Positions 49,875 to 63,494 of a stretch of DNA of 64,000 bases are shown here, in pieces. A model generated the notes under the pieces. That model searched no databases and was not told the origin of the DNA. It saw only the letters and a program-made list of their open reading frames with translations. Position 1 is the stretch's first letter. Every line of letters starts with the position of its first letter. This stretch comes from Leucaena leucocephala (Eukaryota; Streptophyta; Magnoliopsida; Fabales; Fabaceae): the NCBI GenBank assembly GCA_037074615.1, contig CM073563.1:14616501-14680500 (forward strand), read 5' to 3'. Both the position numbers and the translations under genes were made by a program.

Positions 49875-50172
49875 CACCAATATCAACATTGAATATTCAT
49901 TCTAGAATGCCACATTCCTCAAGATATGGGTCCATATAGGTCACAAAAGGGTCATCAATTGTTTCTAGTTTGACTCAAATGGAGCAAAATTCTTGTACTT
50001 GTCTATACTTGTAACTCACCCCCAATCTCAACTTTCAATATGAGTTCTAGAATGTCACTTCTCCAAAGATGTGGGTCCATGTAGGTCACAAAGTGTCATC
50101 CATTTTTTCAAAGTACTTTTAGGAAAATGTAGCGAAACTCTGGCACTTCTCCCGACCATAATGAAAAGTCTC
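49875..50172. repeat. Two-monomer AB unit 26 (298 bp)
   Basis: AB with D-type tail, with private A to T at 49996 (ttcttgtacttg) and C to T at 50171 (aaaagtctccacc). The second change is shared only with the AB unit at 62591. Confidence 0.93.
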
Positions 50173-53100
50173 CACCAATATCAACATTGAATATTCATTC
50201 TAGAATGCCACATTCCTCAAGATATGGGTCCATATAGGTCACAAAAGGGTCATCAATTGTTTCTAGTTTGACTCAAATGGAGCAAAATTCTTGAACTTGT
50301 CTATACTCGTAACTAACCCCCAATCTCAACTTTCAATATGAGTTCTAGAATGTCACTTCTCCAAAGATGTGGGTCCATGTAGGTCACAAAGTGTCATCCA
50401 TTTTTTCAAAGTACTTTTAGGAAAATGTAGCGAAACTCTGGCACTTTTCCTGACCATAATGGAAATTCCCCACCAATATCAACACTGACCATTCATTCTA
50501 GAATGCCACTTTCCTTAAGATATGGGTCCATATAGGTCACAACAGAGTCGTCAATTGTTCCAAGGTAGTTTTACGCAAATGTAGCAAAACTTTGGCACTT
50601 CACTTTTCTATAGTGATAACTCACCCCAATCTCAACTTTTAATACGAATTCTATAACACCTATTTTCCTTAAGATATGGGTCTATGTAGGTCACGGAAGA
50701 GTTATCCATTGTTTCAAGCTACTTCTAGGCAAATGAAGCAAAACCTTGGCACTTCTCCCGACCATAATGAAAGGTCCCCACCAATATCAACATTGAATAT
50801 TCATTCTAGAATGCCACATTCCTCAAGATATGGGTCCATATAGGTCACAAAAGGGTCATCAATTGTTTCTAGTTTGACTCAAATGGAGCAAAATTCTTGA
50901 ACTTGTCTATACTTGTAACTCACCCCCAATCTCAACTTTCAATATGAGTTCTAGAATGTCACTTCTCCAAAGATGTGGGTCCATGTAGGTCACAAAGTGT
51001 CATCCATTTTTTCAAAGTACTTTTAGGAAAATGTAGCGAAACTCTGGCACTTTTCCTGACCATAATGGAAATTCCCCACCAATATCAACACTGACCATTC
51101 ATTCTAGAATGCCACTTTCCTTAAGATATGGGTCCATATAGGTCACAACAGAGTCGTCAATTGTTCCAAGGTAGTTTTACGCAAATGTAGCAAAACTTTG
51201 GCACTTCACTTTTCTATAGTGATAACTCACCCCAATCTCAACTTTTAATACGAATTCTATAACACCTATTTTCCTTAAGATATGGGTCTATGTAGGTCAC
51301 GGAAGAGTTATCCATTGTTTCAAGCTACTTCTAGGCAAATGAAGCAAAACCTTGGCACTTCTCCCGACCATAATGAAAGGTCCCCACCAATATCAACATT
51401 GAATATTCATTCTAGAATGCCACATTCCTCAAGATATGGGTCCATATAGGTCACAAAAGGGTCATCAATTGTTTCTAGTTTGACTCAAATGGAGCAAAAT
51501 TCTTGAACTTGTCTATACTTGTAACTCACCCCCAATCTCAACTTTCAATATGAGTTCTAGAATGTCACTTCTCCAAAGATGTGGGTCCATGTAGGTCACA
51601 AAGTGTCATCCATTTTTTCAAAGTACTTTTAGGAAAATGTAGCGAAACTCTGGCACTTTTCCTGACCATAATGGAAATTCCCCACCAATATCAACACTGA
51701 CCATTCATTCTAGAATGCCACTTTCCTTAAGATATGGGTCCATATAGGTCACAACAGAGTCGTCAATTGTTCCAAGGTAGTTTTACGCAAATGTAGCAAA
51801 ACTTTGGCACTTCACTTTTCTATAGTGATAACTCACCCCAATCTCAACTTTTAATACGAATTCTATAACACCTATTTTCCTTAAGATATGGGTCTATGTA
51901 GGTCACGGAAGAGTTATCCATTGTTTCAAGCTACTTCTAGGCAAATGAAGCAAAACCTTGGCACTTCTCCCGACCATAATGAAAGGTCCCCACCAATATC
52001 AACATTGAATATTCATTCTAGAATGCCACATTCCTCAAGATATGGGTCCATATAGGTCACAAAAGGGTCATCAATTGTTTCTAGTTTGACTCAAATGGAG
52101 CAAAATTCTTGAACTTGTCTATACTCGTAACTCACCCCCAATCTCAACTTTCAATATGAGTTCTAGAATGTCACTTCTCCAAAGATGTGGGTCCATGTAG
52201 GTCACAAAGTGTCATCCATTTTTTCAAAGTACTTTTAGGAAAATGTAGCGAAACTCTGGCACTTTTCCTGACCATAATGGAAATTCCCCACCAATATCAA
52301 CACTGACCATTCATTCTAGAATGCCACTTTCCTTAAGATATGGGTCCATATAGGTCACAACAGAGTCGTCAATTGTTCCAAGGTAGTTTTACGCAAATGT
52401 AGCAAAACTTTGGCACTTCACTTTTCTATAGTGATAACTCACCCCAATCTCAACTTTTAATACGAATTCTATAACACCTATTTTCCTTAAGATATGGGTC
52501 TATGTAGGTCACGGAAGAGTTATCCATTGTTTCAAGCTACTTCTAGGCAAATGAAGCAAAACCTTGGCACTTCTCCCGACCATAATGAAAGGTCCCCACC
52601 AATATCAACATTGAATATTCATTCTAGAATGCCACATTCCTCAAGATATGGGTCCATATAGGTCACAAAAGGGTCATCAATTGTTTCTAGTTTGACTCAA
52701 ATGGAGCAAAATTCTTGAACTTGTCTATACTCGTAACTAACCCCCAATCTCAACTTTCAATATGAGTTCTAGAATGTCACTTCTCCAAAGATGTGGGTCC
52801 ATGTAGGTCACAAAGTGTCATCCATTTTTTCAAAGTACTTTTAGGAAAATGTAGCGAAACTCTGGCACTTTTCCTGACCATAATGGAAATTCCCCACCAA
52901 TATCAACACTGACCATTCATTCTAGAATGCCACTTTCCTTAAGATATGGGTCCATATAGGTCACAACAGAGTCGTCAATTGTTCCAAGGTAGTTTTACGC
53001 AAATGTAGCAAAACTTTGGCACTTCACTTTTCTATAGTGATAACTCACCCCAATCTCAACTTTTAATACGAATTCTATAACACCTATTTTCCTTAAGATA

Positions 53101-56100
53101 TGGGTCTATGTAGGTCACGGAAGAGTTATCCATTGTTTCAAGCTACTTCTAGGCAAATGAAGCAAAACCTTGGCACTTCTCCCGACCATAATGAAAGGTC
53201 CCCACCAATATCAACATTGAATATTCATTCTAGAATGCCACATTCCTCAAGATATGGGTCCATATAGGTCACAAAAGGGTCATCAATTGTTTCTAGTTTG
53301 ACTCAAATGGAGCAAAATTCTTGAACTTGTCTATACTTGTAACTCACCCCCAATCTCAACTTTCAATATGAGTTCTAGAATGTCACTTCTCCAAAGATGT
53401 GGGTCCATGTAGGTCACAAAGTGTCATCCATTTTTTCAAAGTACTTTTAGGAAAATGTAGCGAAACTCTGGCACTTTTCCTGACCATAATGGAAATTCCC
53501 CACCAATATCAACACTGACCATTCATTCTAGAATGCCACTTTCCTTAAGATATGGGTCCATATAGGTCACAACAGAGTCGTCAATTGTTCCAAGGTAGTT
53601 TTACGCAAATGTAGCAAAACTTTGGCACTTCACTTTTCTATAGTGATAACTCACCCCAATCTCAACTTTTAATACGAATTCTATAACACCTATTTTCCTT
53701 AAGATATGGGTCTATGTAGGTCACGGAAGAGTTATCCATTGTTTCAAGCTACTTCTAGGCAAATGAAGCAAAACCTTGGCACTTCTCCCGACCATAATGA
53801 AAGGTCCCCACCAATATCAACATTGAATATTCATTCTAGAATGCCACATTCCTCAAGATATGGGTCCATATAGGTCACAAAAGGGTCATCAATTGTTTCT
53901 AGTTTGACTCAAATGGAGCAAAATTCTTGAACTTGTCTATACTCGTAACTCACCCCCAATCTCAACTTTCAATATGAGTTCTAGAATGTCACTTCTCCAA
54001 AGATGTGGGTCCATGTAGGTCACAAAGTGTCATCCATTTTTTCAAAGTACTTTTAGGAAAATGTAGCGAAACTCTGGCACTTTTCCTGACCATAATGGAA
54101 ATTCCCCACCAATATCAACACTGACCATTCATTCTAGAATGCCACTTTCCTTAAGATATGGGTCCATATAGGTCACAACAGAGTCGTCAATTGTTCCAAG
54201 GTAGTTTTACGCAAATGTAGCAAAACTTTGGCACTTCACTTTTCTATAGTGATAACTCACCCCAATCTCAACTTTTAATACGAATTCTATAACACCTATT
54301 TTCCTTAAGATATGGGTCTATGTAGGTCACGGAAGAGTTATCCATTGTTTCAAGCTACTTCTAGGCAAATGAAGCAAAACCTTGGCACTTCTCCCGACCA
54401 TAATGAAAGGTCCCCACCAATATCAACATTGAATATTCATTCTAGAATGCCACATTCCTCAAGATATGGGTCCATATAGGTCACAAAAGGGTCATCAATT
54501 GTTTCTAGTTTGACTCAAATGGAGCAAAATTCTTGAACTTGTCTATACTCGTAACTAACCCCCAATCTCAACTTTCAATATGAGTTCTAGAATGTCACTT
54601 CTCCAAAGATGTGGGTCCATGTAGGTCACAAAGTGTCATCCATTTTTTCAAAGTACTTTTAGGAAAATGTAGCGAAACTCTGGCACTTTTCCTGACCATA
54701 ATGGAAATTCCCCACCAATATCAACACTGACCATTCATTCTAGAATGCCACTTTCCTTAAGATATGGGTCCATATAGGTCACAACAGAGTCGTCAATTGT
54801 TCCAAGGTAGTTTTACGCAAATGTAGCAAAACTTTGGCACTTCACTTTTCTATAGTGATAACTCACCCCAATCTCAACTTTTAATACGAATTCTATAACA
54901 CCTATTTTCCTTAAGATATGGGTCTATGTAGGTCACGGAAGAGTTATCCATTGTTTCAAGCTACTTCTAGGCAAATGAAGCAAAACCTTGGCACTTCTCC
55001 CGACCATAATGAAAGGTCCCCACCAATATCAACATTGAATATTCATTCTAGAATGCCACATTCCTCAAGATATGGGTCCATATAGGTCACAAAAGGGTCA
55101 TCAATTGTTTCTAGTTTGACTCAAATGGAGCAAAATTCTTGAACTTGTCTATACTTGTAACTCACCCCCAATCTCAACTTTCAATATGAGTTCTAGAATG
55201 TCACTTCTCCAAAGATGTGGGTCCATGTAGGTCACAAAGTGTCATCCATTTTTTCAAAGTACTTTTAGGAAAATGTAGCGAAACTCTGGCACTTTTCCTG
55301 ACCATAATGGAAATTCCCCACCAATATCAACACTGACCATTCATTCTAGAATGCCACTTTCCTTAAGATATGGGTCCATATAGGTCACAACAGAGTCGTC
55401 AATTGTTCCAAGGTAGTTTTACGCAAATGTAGCAAAACTTTGGCACTTCACTTTTCTATAGTGATAACTCACCCCAATCTCAACTTTTAATACGAATTCT
55501 ATAACACCTATTTTCCTTAAGATATGGGTCTATGTAGGTCACGGAAGAGTTATCCATTGTTTCAAGCTACTTCTAGGCAAATGAAGCAAAACCTTGGCAC
55601 TTCTCCCGACCATAATGAAAGGTCCCCACCAATATCAACATTGAATATTCATTCTAGAATGCCACATTCCTCAAGATATGGGTCCATATAGGTCACAAAA
55701 GGGTCATCAATTGTTTCTAGTTTGACTCAAATGGAGCAAAATTCTTGAACTTGTCTATACTCGTAACTCACCCCCAATCTCAACTTTCAATATGAGTTCT
55801 AGAATGTCACTTCTCCAAAGATGTGGGTCCATGTAGGTCACAAAGTGTCATCCATTTTTTCAAAGTACTTTTAGGAAAATGTAGCGAAACTCTGGCACTT
55901 TTCCTGACCATAATGGAAATTCCCCACCAATATCAACACTGACCATTCATTCTAGAATGCCACTTTCCTTAAGATATGGGTCCATATAGGTCACAACAGA
56001 GTCGTCAATTGTTCCAAGGTAGTTTTACGCAAATGTAGCAAAACTTTGGCACTTCACTTTTCTATAGTGATAACTCACCCCAATCTCAACTTTTAATACG

Positions 56101-57444
56101 AATTCTATAACACCTATTTTCCTTAAGATATGGGTCTATGTAGGTCACGGAAGAGTTATCCATTGTTTCAAGCTACTTCTAGGCAAATGAAGCAAAACCT
56201 TGGCACTTCTCCCGACCATAATGAAAGGTCCCCACCAATATCAACATTGAATATTCATTCTAGAATGCCACATTCCTCAAGATATGGGTCCATATAGGTC
56301 ACAAAAGGGTCATCAATTGTTTCTAGTTTGACTCAAATGGAGCAAAATTCTTGAACTTGTCTATACTCGTAACTAACCCCCAATCTCAACTTTCAATATG
56401 AGTTCTAGAATGTCACTTCTCCAAAGATGTGGGTCCATGTAGGTCACAAAGTGTCATCCATTTTTTCAAAGTACTTTTAGGAAAATGTAGCGAAACTCTG
56501 GCACTTTTCCTGACCATAATGGAAATTCCCCACCAATATCAACACTGACCATTCATTCTAGAATGCCACTTTCCTTAAGATATGGGTCCATATAGGTCAC
56601 AACAGAGTCGTCAATTGTTCCAAGGTAGTTTTACGCAAATGTAGCAAAACTTTGGCACTTCACTTTTCTATAGTGATAACTCACCCCAATCTCAACTTTT
56701 AATACGAATTCTATAACACCTATTTTCCTTAAGATATGGGTCTATGTAGGTCACGGAAGAGTTATCCATTGTTTCAAGCTACTTCTAGGCAAATGAAGCA
56801 AAACCTTGGCACTTCTCACGACCATAATGAAAGGTCCCCACCAATATCAACATTGAATATTCATTCTAGAATGCCACATTCCTCAAGATATGGGTCCATA
56901 TAGGTCACAAAAGGGTCATCAATTGTTTCTAGTTTGACTCAAATGGAGCAAAATTCTTGAACTTGTCTATACTTGTAACTCACCCCCAATCTCAACTTTC
57001 AATATGAGTTCTAGAATGTCACTTCTCCAAAGATGTGGGTCCATGTAGGTCACAAAGTGTCATCCATTTTTTCAAAGTACTTTTAGGAAAATGTAGCGAA
57101 ACTCTGGCACTTTTCCTGACCATAATGGAAATTCCCCACCAATATCAACACTGAACATTCATTCTAGAATGCCACTTTCCTTAAGATATGGGTCCATATA
57201 GGTCACAACAGAGTCGTCAATTGTTCCAAGGTAGTTTTACGCAAATGTAGCAAAACTTTGGCACTTCACTTTTCTATAGTGATAACTCACCCCAATCTCA
57301 ACTTTTAATACGAATTCTATAACACCTATTTTCCTTAAGATATGGGTCTATGTAGGTCACGGAAGAGTTATCCATTGTTTCAAGCTACTTCTAGGCAAAT
57401 GAAGCAAAACCTTGGCACTTCTCCCGACCATAATGAAAGGTCCC
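50173..57444. repeat. Run of 12 ABCD units, the longest regular run
   Basis: Starts every 606 bp from 50173 to 56839. T136C occurs in units 50173, 51991, 52597, 53809, 54415, 55627 and 56233; in 50173, 52597, 54415 and 56233 it is joined by C143A (ctcgtaactaaccc). Unit 56233 has a private C to A at 56818, and unit 56839 has C317A (57155). Confidence 0.95.
51991..57444. repeat. Three copies of an 1,818-bp super-repeat (3 x ABCD)
   Basis: Copies 51991-53808, 53809-55626 and 55627-57444. In each, unit one has T136C with normal C143, unit two has T136C plus C143A, and unit three has neither. The pattern repeats with no exception, giving a 12-monomer period. Copy 3 adds C to A at 56818 and C317A at 57155. 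Confidence 0.88.
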
Positions 57445-57742
57445 CACCAATATCAACATTGAATATTCATTCTAGAATGCCACATTCCTCAAGATATGGG
57501 TCCATATAGGTCACAAAAGGGTCATCAATTGTTTCTAGTTTGACTCAAATGGAGCAAAATTCTTGAACTTGTCTATACTTGTAACTCACCCCCAATCTCA
57601 ACTTTCAATATGAGTTCTAGAATGTCACTTCTCCAAAGATGTGGGTCCATGTAGGTCACAAAGTGTCATCCATTTTTTCAAAGTACTTTTAGGAAAATGT
57701 AGCGAAACTCTGGCACTTCTCCCGACCATAATGAAAAGTCCC
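57445..57742. repeat. Two-monomer AB unit 27 (298 bp)
   Basis: AB with D-type tail after a ggtcc D. Confidence 0.93.
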
Positions 57743-60700
57743 CACCAATATCAACATTGAATATTCATTCTAGAATGCCACATTCCTCAAGATATGGGTC
57801 CATATAGGTCACAAAAGGGTCATCAATTGTTTCTAGTTTGACTCAAATGGAGCAAAATTCTTGAACTTGTCTATACTTGTAACTCACCCCCAATCTCAAC
57901 TTTCAATATGAGTTCTAGAATGTCACTTCTCCAAAGATGTGGGTCCATGTAGGTCACAAAGTGTCATCCATTTTTTCAAAGTACTTTTAGGAAAATGTAG
58001 CGAAACTCTGGCACTTTTCCTGACCATAATGGAAATTCCCCACCAATATCAACACTGACCATTCATTCTAGAATGCCACTTTCCTTAAGATATGGGTCCA
58101 TATAGGTCACAACAGAGTCGTCAATTGTTCCAAGGTAGTTTTACGCAAATGTAGCAAAACTTTGGCACTTCACTTTTCTATAGTGATAACTCACCCCAAT
58201 CTCAACTTTTAATACGAATTCTATAACACCTATTTTCCTTAAGATATGGGTCTATGTAGGTCACGGAAGAGTTATCCATTGTTTCAAGCTACTTCTAGGC
58301 AAATGAAGCAAAACCTTGGCACTTCTCCCGACCATAATGAAAGGTCCCCACCAATATCAACATTGAATATTCATTCTAGAATGCCACATTCCTCAAGATA
58401 TGGGTCCATATAGGTCACAAAAGGGTCATCAATTGTTTCTAGTTTGACTCAAATGGAGCAAAATTCTTGAACTTGTCTATACTTGTAACTCACCCCCAAT
58501 CTCAACTTTCAATATGAGTTCTAGAATGTCACTTCTCCAAAGATGTGGGTCCATGTAGGTCACAAAGTGTCATCCATTTTTTCAAAGTACTTTTAGGAAA
58601 ATGTAGCGAAACTCTGGCACTTTTCCTGACCATAATGGAAATTCCCCACCAATATCAACACTGAACATTCATTCTAGAATGCCACTTTCCTTAAGATATG
58701 GGTCCATATAGGTCACAACAGAGTCGTCAATTGTTCCAAGGTAGTTTTACGCAAATGTAGCAAAACTTTGGCACTTCACTTTTCTATAGTGATAACTCAC
58801 CCCAATCTCAACTTTTAATACGAATTCTATAACACCTATTTTCCTTAAGATATGGGTCTATGTAGGTCACGGAAGAGTTATCCATTGTTTCAAGCTACTT
58901 CTAGGCAAATGAAGCAAAACCTTGGCACTTCTCCCGACCATAATGAAAGGTCCCCACCAATATCAACATTGAATATTCATTCTAGAATGCCACATTCCTC
59001 AAGATATGGGTCCATATAGGTCACAAAAGGGTCATCAATTGTTTCTAGTTTGACTCAAATGGAGCAAAATTCTTGAACTTGTCTATACTCGTAACTAACC
59101 CCCAATCTCAACTTTCAATATGAGTTCTAGAATGTCACTTCTCCAAAGATGTGGGTCCATGTAGGTCACAAAGTGTCATCCATTTTTTCAAAGTACTTTT
59201 AGGAAAATGTAGCGAAACTCTGGCACTTTTCCTGACCATAATGGAAATTCCCCACCAATATCAACACTGACCATTCATTCTAGAATGCCACTTTCCTTAA
59301 GATATGGGTCCATATAGGTCACAACAGAGTCGTCAATTGTTCCAAGGTAGTTTTACGCAAATGTAGCAAAACTTTGGCACTTCACTTTTCTATAGTGATA
59401 ACTCACCCCAATCTCAACTTTTAATACGAATTCTATAACACCTATTTTCCTTAAGATATGGGTCTATGTAGGTCACGGAAGAGTTATCCATTGTTTCAAG
59501 CTACTTCTAGGCAAATGAAGCAAAACCTTGGCACTTCTCCCGACCATAATGAAAGGTCCCCACCAATATCAACATTGAATATTCATTCTAGAATGCCACA
59601 TTCCTCAAGATATGGGTCCATATAGGTCACAAAAGGGTCATCAATTGTTTCTAGTTTGACTCAAATGGAGCAAAATTCTTGAACTTGTCTATACTCGTAA
59701 CTCACCCCCAATCTCAACTTTCAATATGAGTTCTAGAATGTCACTTCTCCAAAGATGTGGGTCCATGTAGGTCACAAAGTGTCATCCATTTTTTCAAAGT
59801 ACTTTTCGGAAAATGTAGCGAAACTCTGGCACTTTTCCTGACCATAATGGAAATTCCCCACCAATATCAACACTGACCATTCATTCTAGAATGCCACTTT
59901 CCTTAAGATATGGGTCCATATAGGTCACAACAGAGTCGTCAATTGTTCCAAGGTAGTTTTACGCAAATGTAGCAAAACTTTGGCACTTCACTTTTCTATA
60001 GTGATAACTCACCCCAATCTCAACTTTTAATACGAATTCTATAACACCTATTTTCCTTAAGATATGGGTCTATGTAGGTCACGGAAGAGTTATCCATTGT
60101 TTCAAGCTACTTCTAGGCAAATGAAGCAAAACCTTGGCACTTCTCCCGACCATAATGAAAGGTCCCCACCAATATCAACATTGAATATTCATTCTAGAAT
60201 GCCACATTCCTCAAGATATGGGTCCATATAGGTCACAAAAGGGTCATCAATTGTTTCTAGTTTGACTCAAATGGAGCAAAATTCTTGAACTTGTCTATAC
60301 TTGTAACTCACCCCCAATCTCAACTTTCAATATGAGTTCTAGAATGTCACTTCTCCAAAGATGTGGGTCCATGTAGGTCACAAAGTGTCATCCATTTTTT
60401 CAAAGTACTTTTAGGAAAATGTAGCGAAACTCTGGCACTTTTCCTGACCATAATGGAAATTCCCCACCAATATCAACACTGAACATTCATTCTAGAATGC
60501 CACTTTCCTTAAGATATGGGTCCATATAGGTCACAACAGAGTCGTCAATTGTTCCAAGGTAGTTTTACGCAAATGTAGCAAAACTTTGGCACTTCACTTT
60601 TCTATAGTGATAACTCACCCCAATCTCAACTTTTAATACGAATTCTATAACACCTATTTTCCTTAAGATATGGGTCTATGTAGGTCACGGAAGAGTTATC

Positions 60701-62590
60701 CATTGTTTCAAGCTACTTCTAGGCAAATGAAGCAAAACCTTGGCACTTCTCCCGACCATAATGAAAGGTCCCCACCAATATCAACATTGAATATTCATTC
60801 TAGAATGCCACATTCCTCAAGATATGGGTCCATATAGGTCACAAAAGGGTCATCAATTGTTTCTAGTTTGACTCAAATGGAGCAAAATTCTTGAACTTGT
60901 CTATACTCGTAACTAACCCCCAATCTCAACTTTCAATATGAGTTCTAGAATGTCACTTCTCCAAAGATGTGGGTCCATGTAGGTCACAAAGTGTCATCCA
61001 TTTTTTCAAAGTACTTTTAGGAAAATGTAGCGAAACTCTGGCACTTTTCCTGACCATAATGGAAATTCCCCACCAATATCAACACTGACCATTCATTCTA
61101 GAATGCCACTTTCCTTAAGATATGGGTCCATATAGGTCACAACAGAGTCGTCAATTGTTCCAAGGTAGTTTTACGCAAATGTAGCAAAACTTTGGCACTT
61201 CACTTTTCTATAGTGATAACTCACCCCAATCTCAACTTTTAATACGAATTCTATAACACCTATTTTCCTTAAGATATGGGTCTATGTAGGTCACGGAAGA
61301 GTTATCCATTGTTTCAAGCTACTTCTAGGCAAATGAAGCAAAACCTTGGCACTTCTCCCGACCATAATGAAAGGTCCCCACCAATATCAACATTGAATAT
61401 TCATTCTAGAATGCCACATTCCTCAAGATATGGGTCCATATAGGTCACAAAAGGGTCATCAATTGTTTCTAGTTTGACTCAAATGGAGCAAAATTCTTGA
61501 ACTTGTCTATACTTGTAACTCACCCCCAATCTCAACTTTCAATATGAGTTCTAGAATGTCACTTCTCCAAAGATGTGGGTCCATGTAGGTCACAAAGTGT
61601 CATCCATTTTTTCAAAGTACTTTTAGGAAAATGTAGCGAAACTCTGGCACTTTTCCTGACCATAATGGAAATTCCCCACCAATATCAACACTGAACATTC
61701 ATTCTAGAATGCCACTTTCCTTAAGATATGGGTCCATATAGGTCACAACAGAGTCGTCAATTGTTCCAAGGTAGTTTTATGCAAATGTAGCAAAACTTTG
61801 GCACTTCACTTTTCTATAGTGATAACTCACCCCAATCTCAACTTTTAATACGAATTCTATAACACCTATTTTCCTTAAGATATGGGTCTATGTAGGTCAC
61901 GGAAGAGTTATCCATTGTTTCAAGCTACTTCTAGGCAAATGAAGCAAAACCTTGGCACTTCTCCCGACCATAATGAAAGGTCCCCACCAATATCAACATT
62001 GAATATTCATTCTAGAATGCCACATTCCTCAAGATATGGGTCCATATAGGTCACAAAAGGGTCATCAATTGTTTCTAGTTTGACTCAAATGGAGCAAAAT
62101 TCTTGAACTTGTCTATACTTGTAACTCACCCCCAATCTCAACTTTCAATATGAGTTCTAGAATGTCACTTCTCCAAAGATGTGGGTCCATGTAGGTCACA
62201 AAGTGTCATCCATTTTTTCAAAGTACTTTTAGGAAAATGTAGCGAAACTCTGGCACTTTTCCTGACCATAATGGAAATTCCCCACCAATATCAACACTGA
62301 ACATTCATTCTAGAATGCCACTTTCCTTAAGATATGGGTCCATATAGGTCACAACAGAGTCGTCAATTGTTCCAAGGTAGTTTTACGCAAATGTAGCAAA
62401 ACTTTGGCACTTCACTTTTCTATAGTGATAACTCACCCCAATCTCAACTTTTAATACGAATTCTATAACACCTATTTTCCTTAAGATATGGGTCTATGTA
62501 GGTCACGGAAGAGTTATCCATTGTTTCAAGCTACTTCTAGGCAAATGAAGCAAAACCTTGGCACTTCTCCCGACCATAATGAAAGGTCCC
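57743..62590. repeat. Run of 8 ABCD units
   Basis: Starts 57743, 58349, 58955, 59561, 60167, 60773, 61379, 61985. C317A in 58349, 60167, 61379 and 61985; T136C with C143A in 58955 and 60773; T136C with A247C (59807) in 59561; private C to T at 61780 in 61379 (loss of a CpG). This is the most variant-rich run. Confidence 0.95.
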
Positions 62591-62888
62591 CACCAATATC
62601 AACATTGAATATTCATTCTAGAATGCCACATTCCTCAAGATATGGGTCCATATAGGTCACAAAAGGGTCATCAATTGTTTCTAGTTTGACTCAAATGGAG
62701 CAAAATTCTTGAACTTGTCTATACTTGTAACTCACCCCCAATCTCAACTTTCAATATGAGTTCTAGAATGTCACTTCTCCAAAGATGTGGGTCCATGTAG
62801 GTCACAAAGTGTCATCCATTTTTTCAAAGTACTTTTAGGAAAATGTAGCGAAACTCTGGCACTTCTCCCGACCATAATGAAAAGTCTC
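62591..62888. repeat. Two-monomer AB unit 28 (298 bp)
   Basis: AB with D-type tail and C to T at 62887 (aaaagtctccacc), otherwise seen only in the AB unit at 49875. Both are followed by a T136C plus C143A unit. Confidence 0.93.
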
Positions 62889-63494
62889 CACCAATATCAA
62901 CATTGAATATTCATTCTAGAATGCCACATTCCTCAAGATATGGGTCCATATAGGTCACAAAAGGGTCATCAATTGTTTCTAGTTTGACTCAAATGGAGCA
63001 AAATTCTTGAACTTGTCTATACTCGTAACTAACCCCCAATCTCAACTTTCAATATGAGTTCTAGAATGTCACTTCTCCAAAGATGTGGGTCCATGTAGGT
63101 CACAAAGTGTCATCCATTTTTTCAAAGTACTTTTAGGAAAATGTAGCGAAACTCTGGCACTTTTCCTGACCATAATGGAAATTCCCCACCAATATCAACA
63201 CTGACCATTCATTCTAGAATGCCACTTTCCTTAAGATATGGGTCCATATAGGTCACAACAGAGTCGTCAATTGTTCCAAGGTAGTTTTACGCAAATGTAG
63301 CAAAACTTTGGCACTTCACTTTTCTATAGTGATAACTCACCCCAATCTCAACTTTTAATACGAATTCTATAACACCTATTTTCCTTAAGATATGGGTCTA
63401 TGTAGGTCACGGAAGAGTTATCCATTGTTTCAAGCTACTTCTAGGCAAATGAAGCAAAACCTTGGCACTTCTCCCGACCATAATGAAAGGTCCC
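62889..63494. repeat. Single ABCD unit
   Basis: Carries T136C and C143A, like the unit that follows the AB unit at 49875. Confidence 0.95.
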
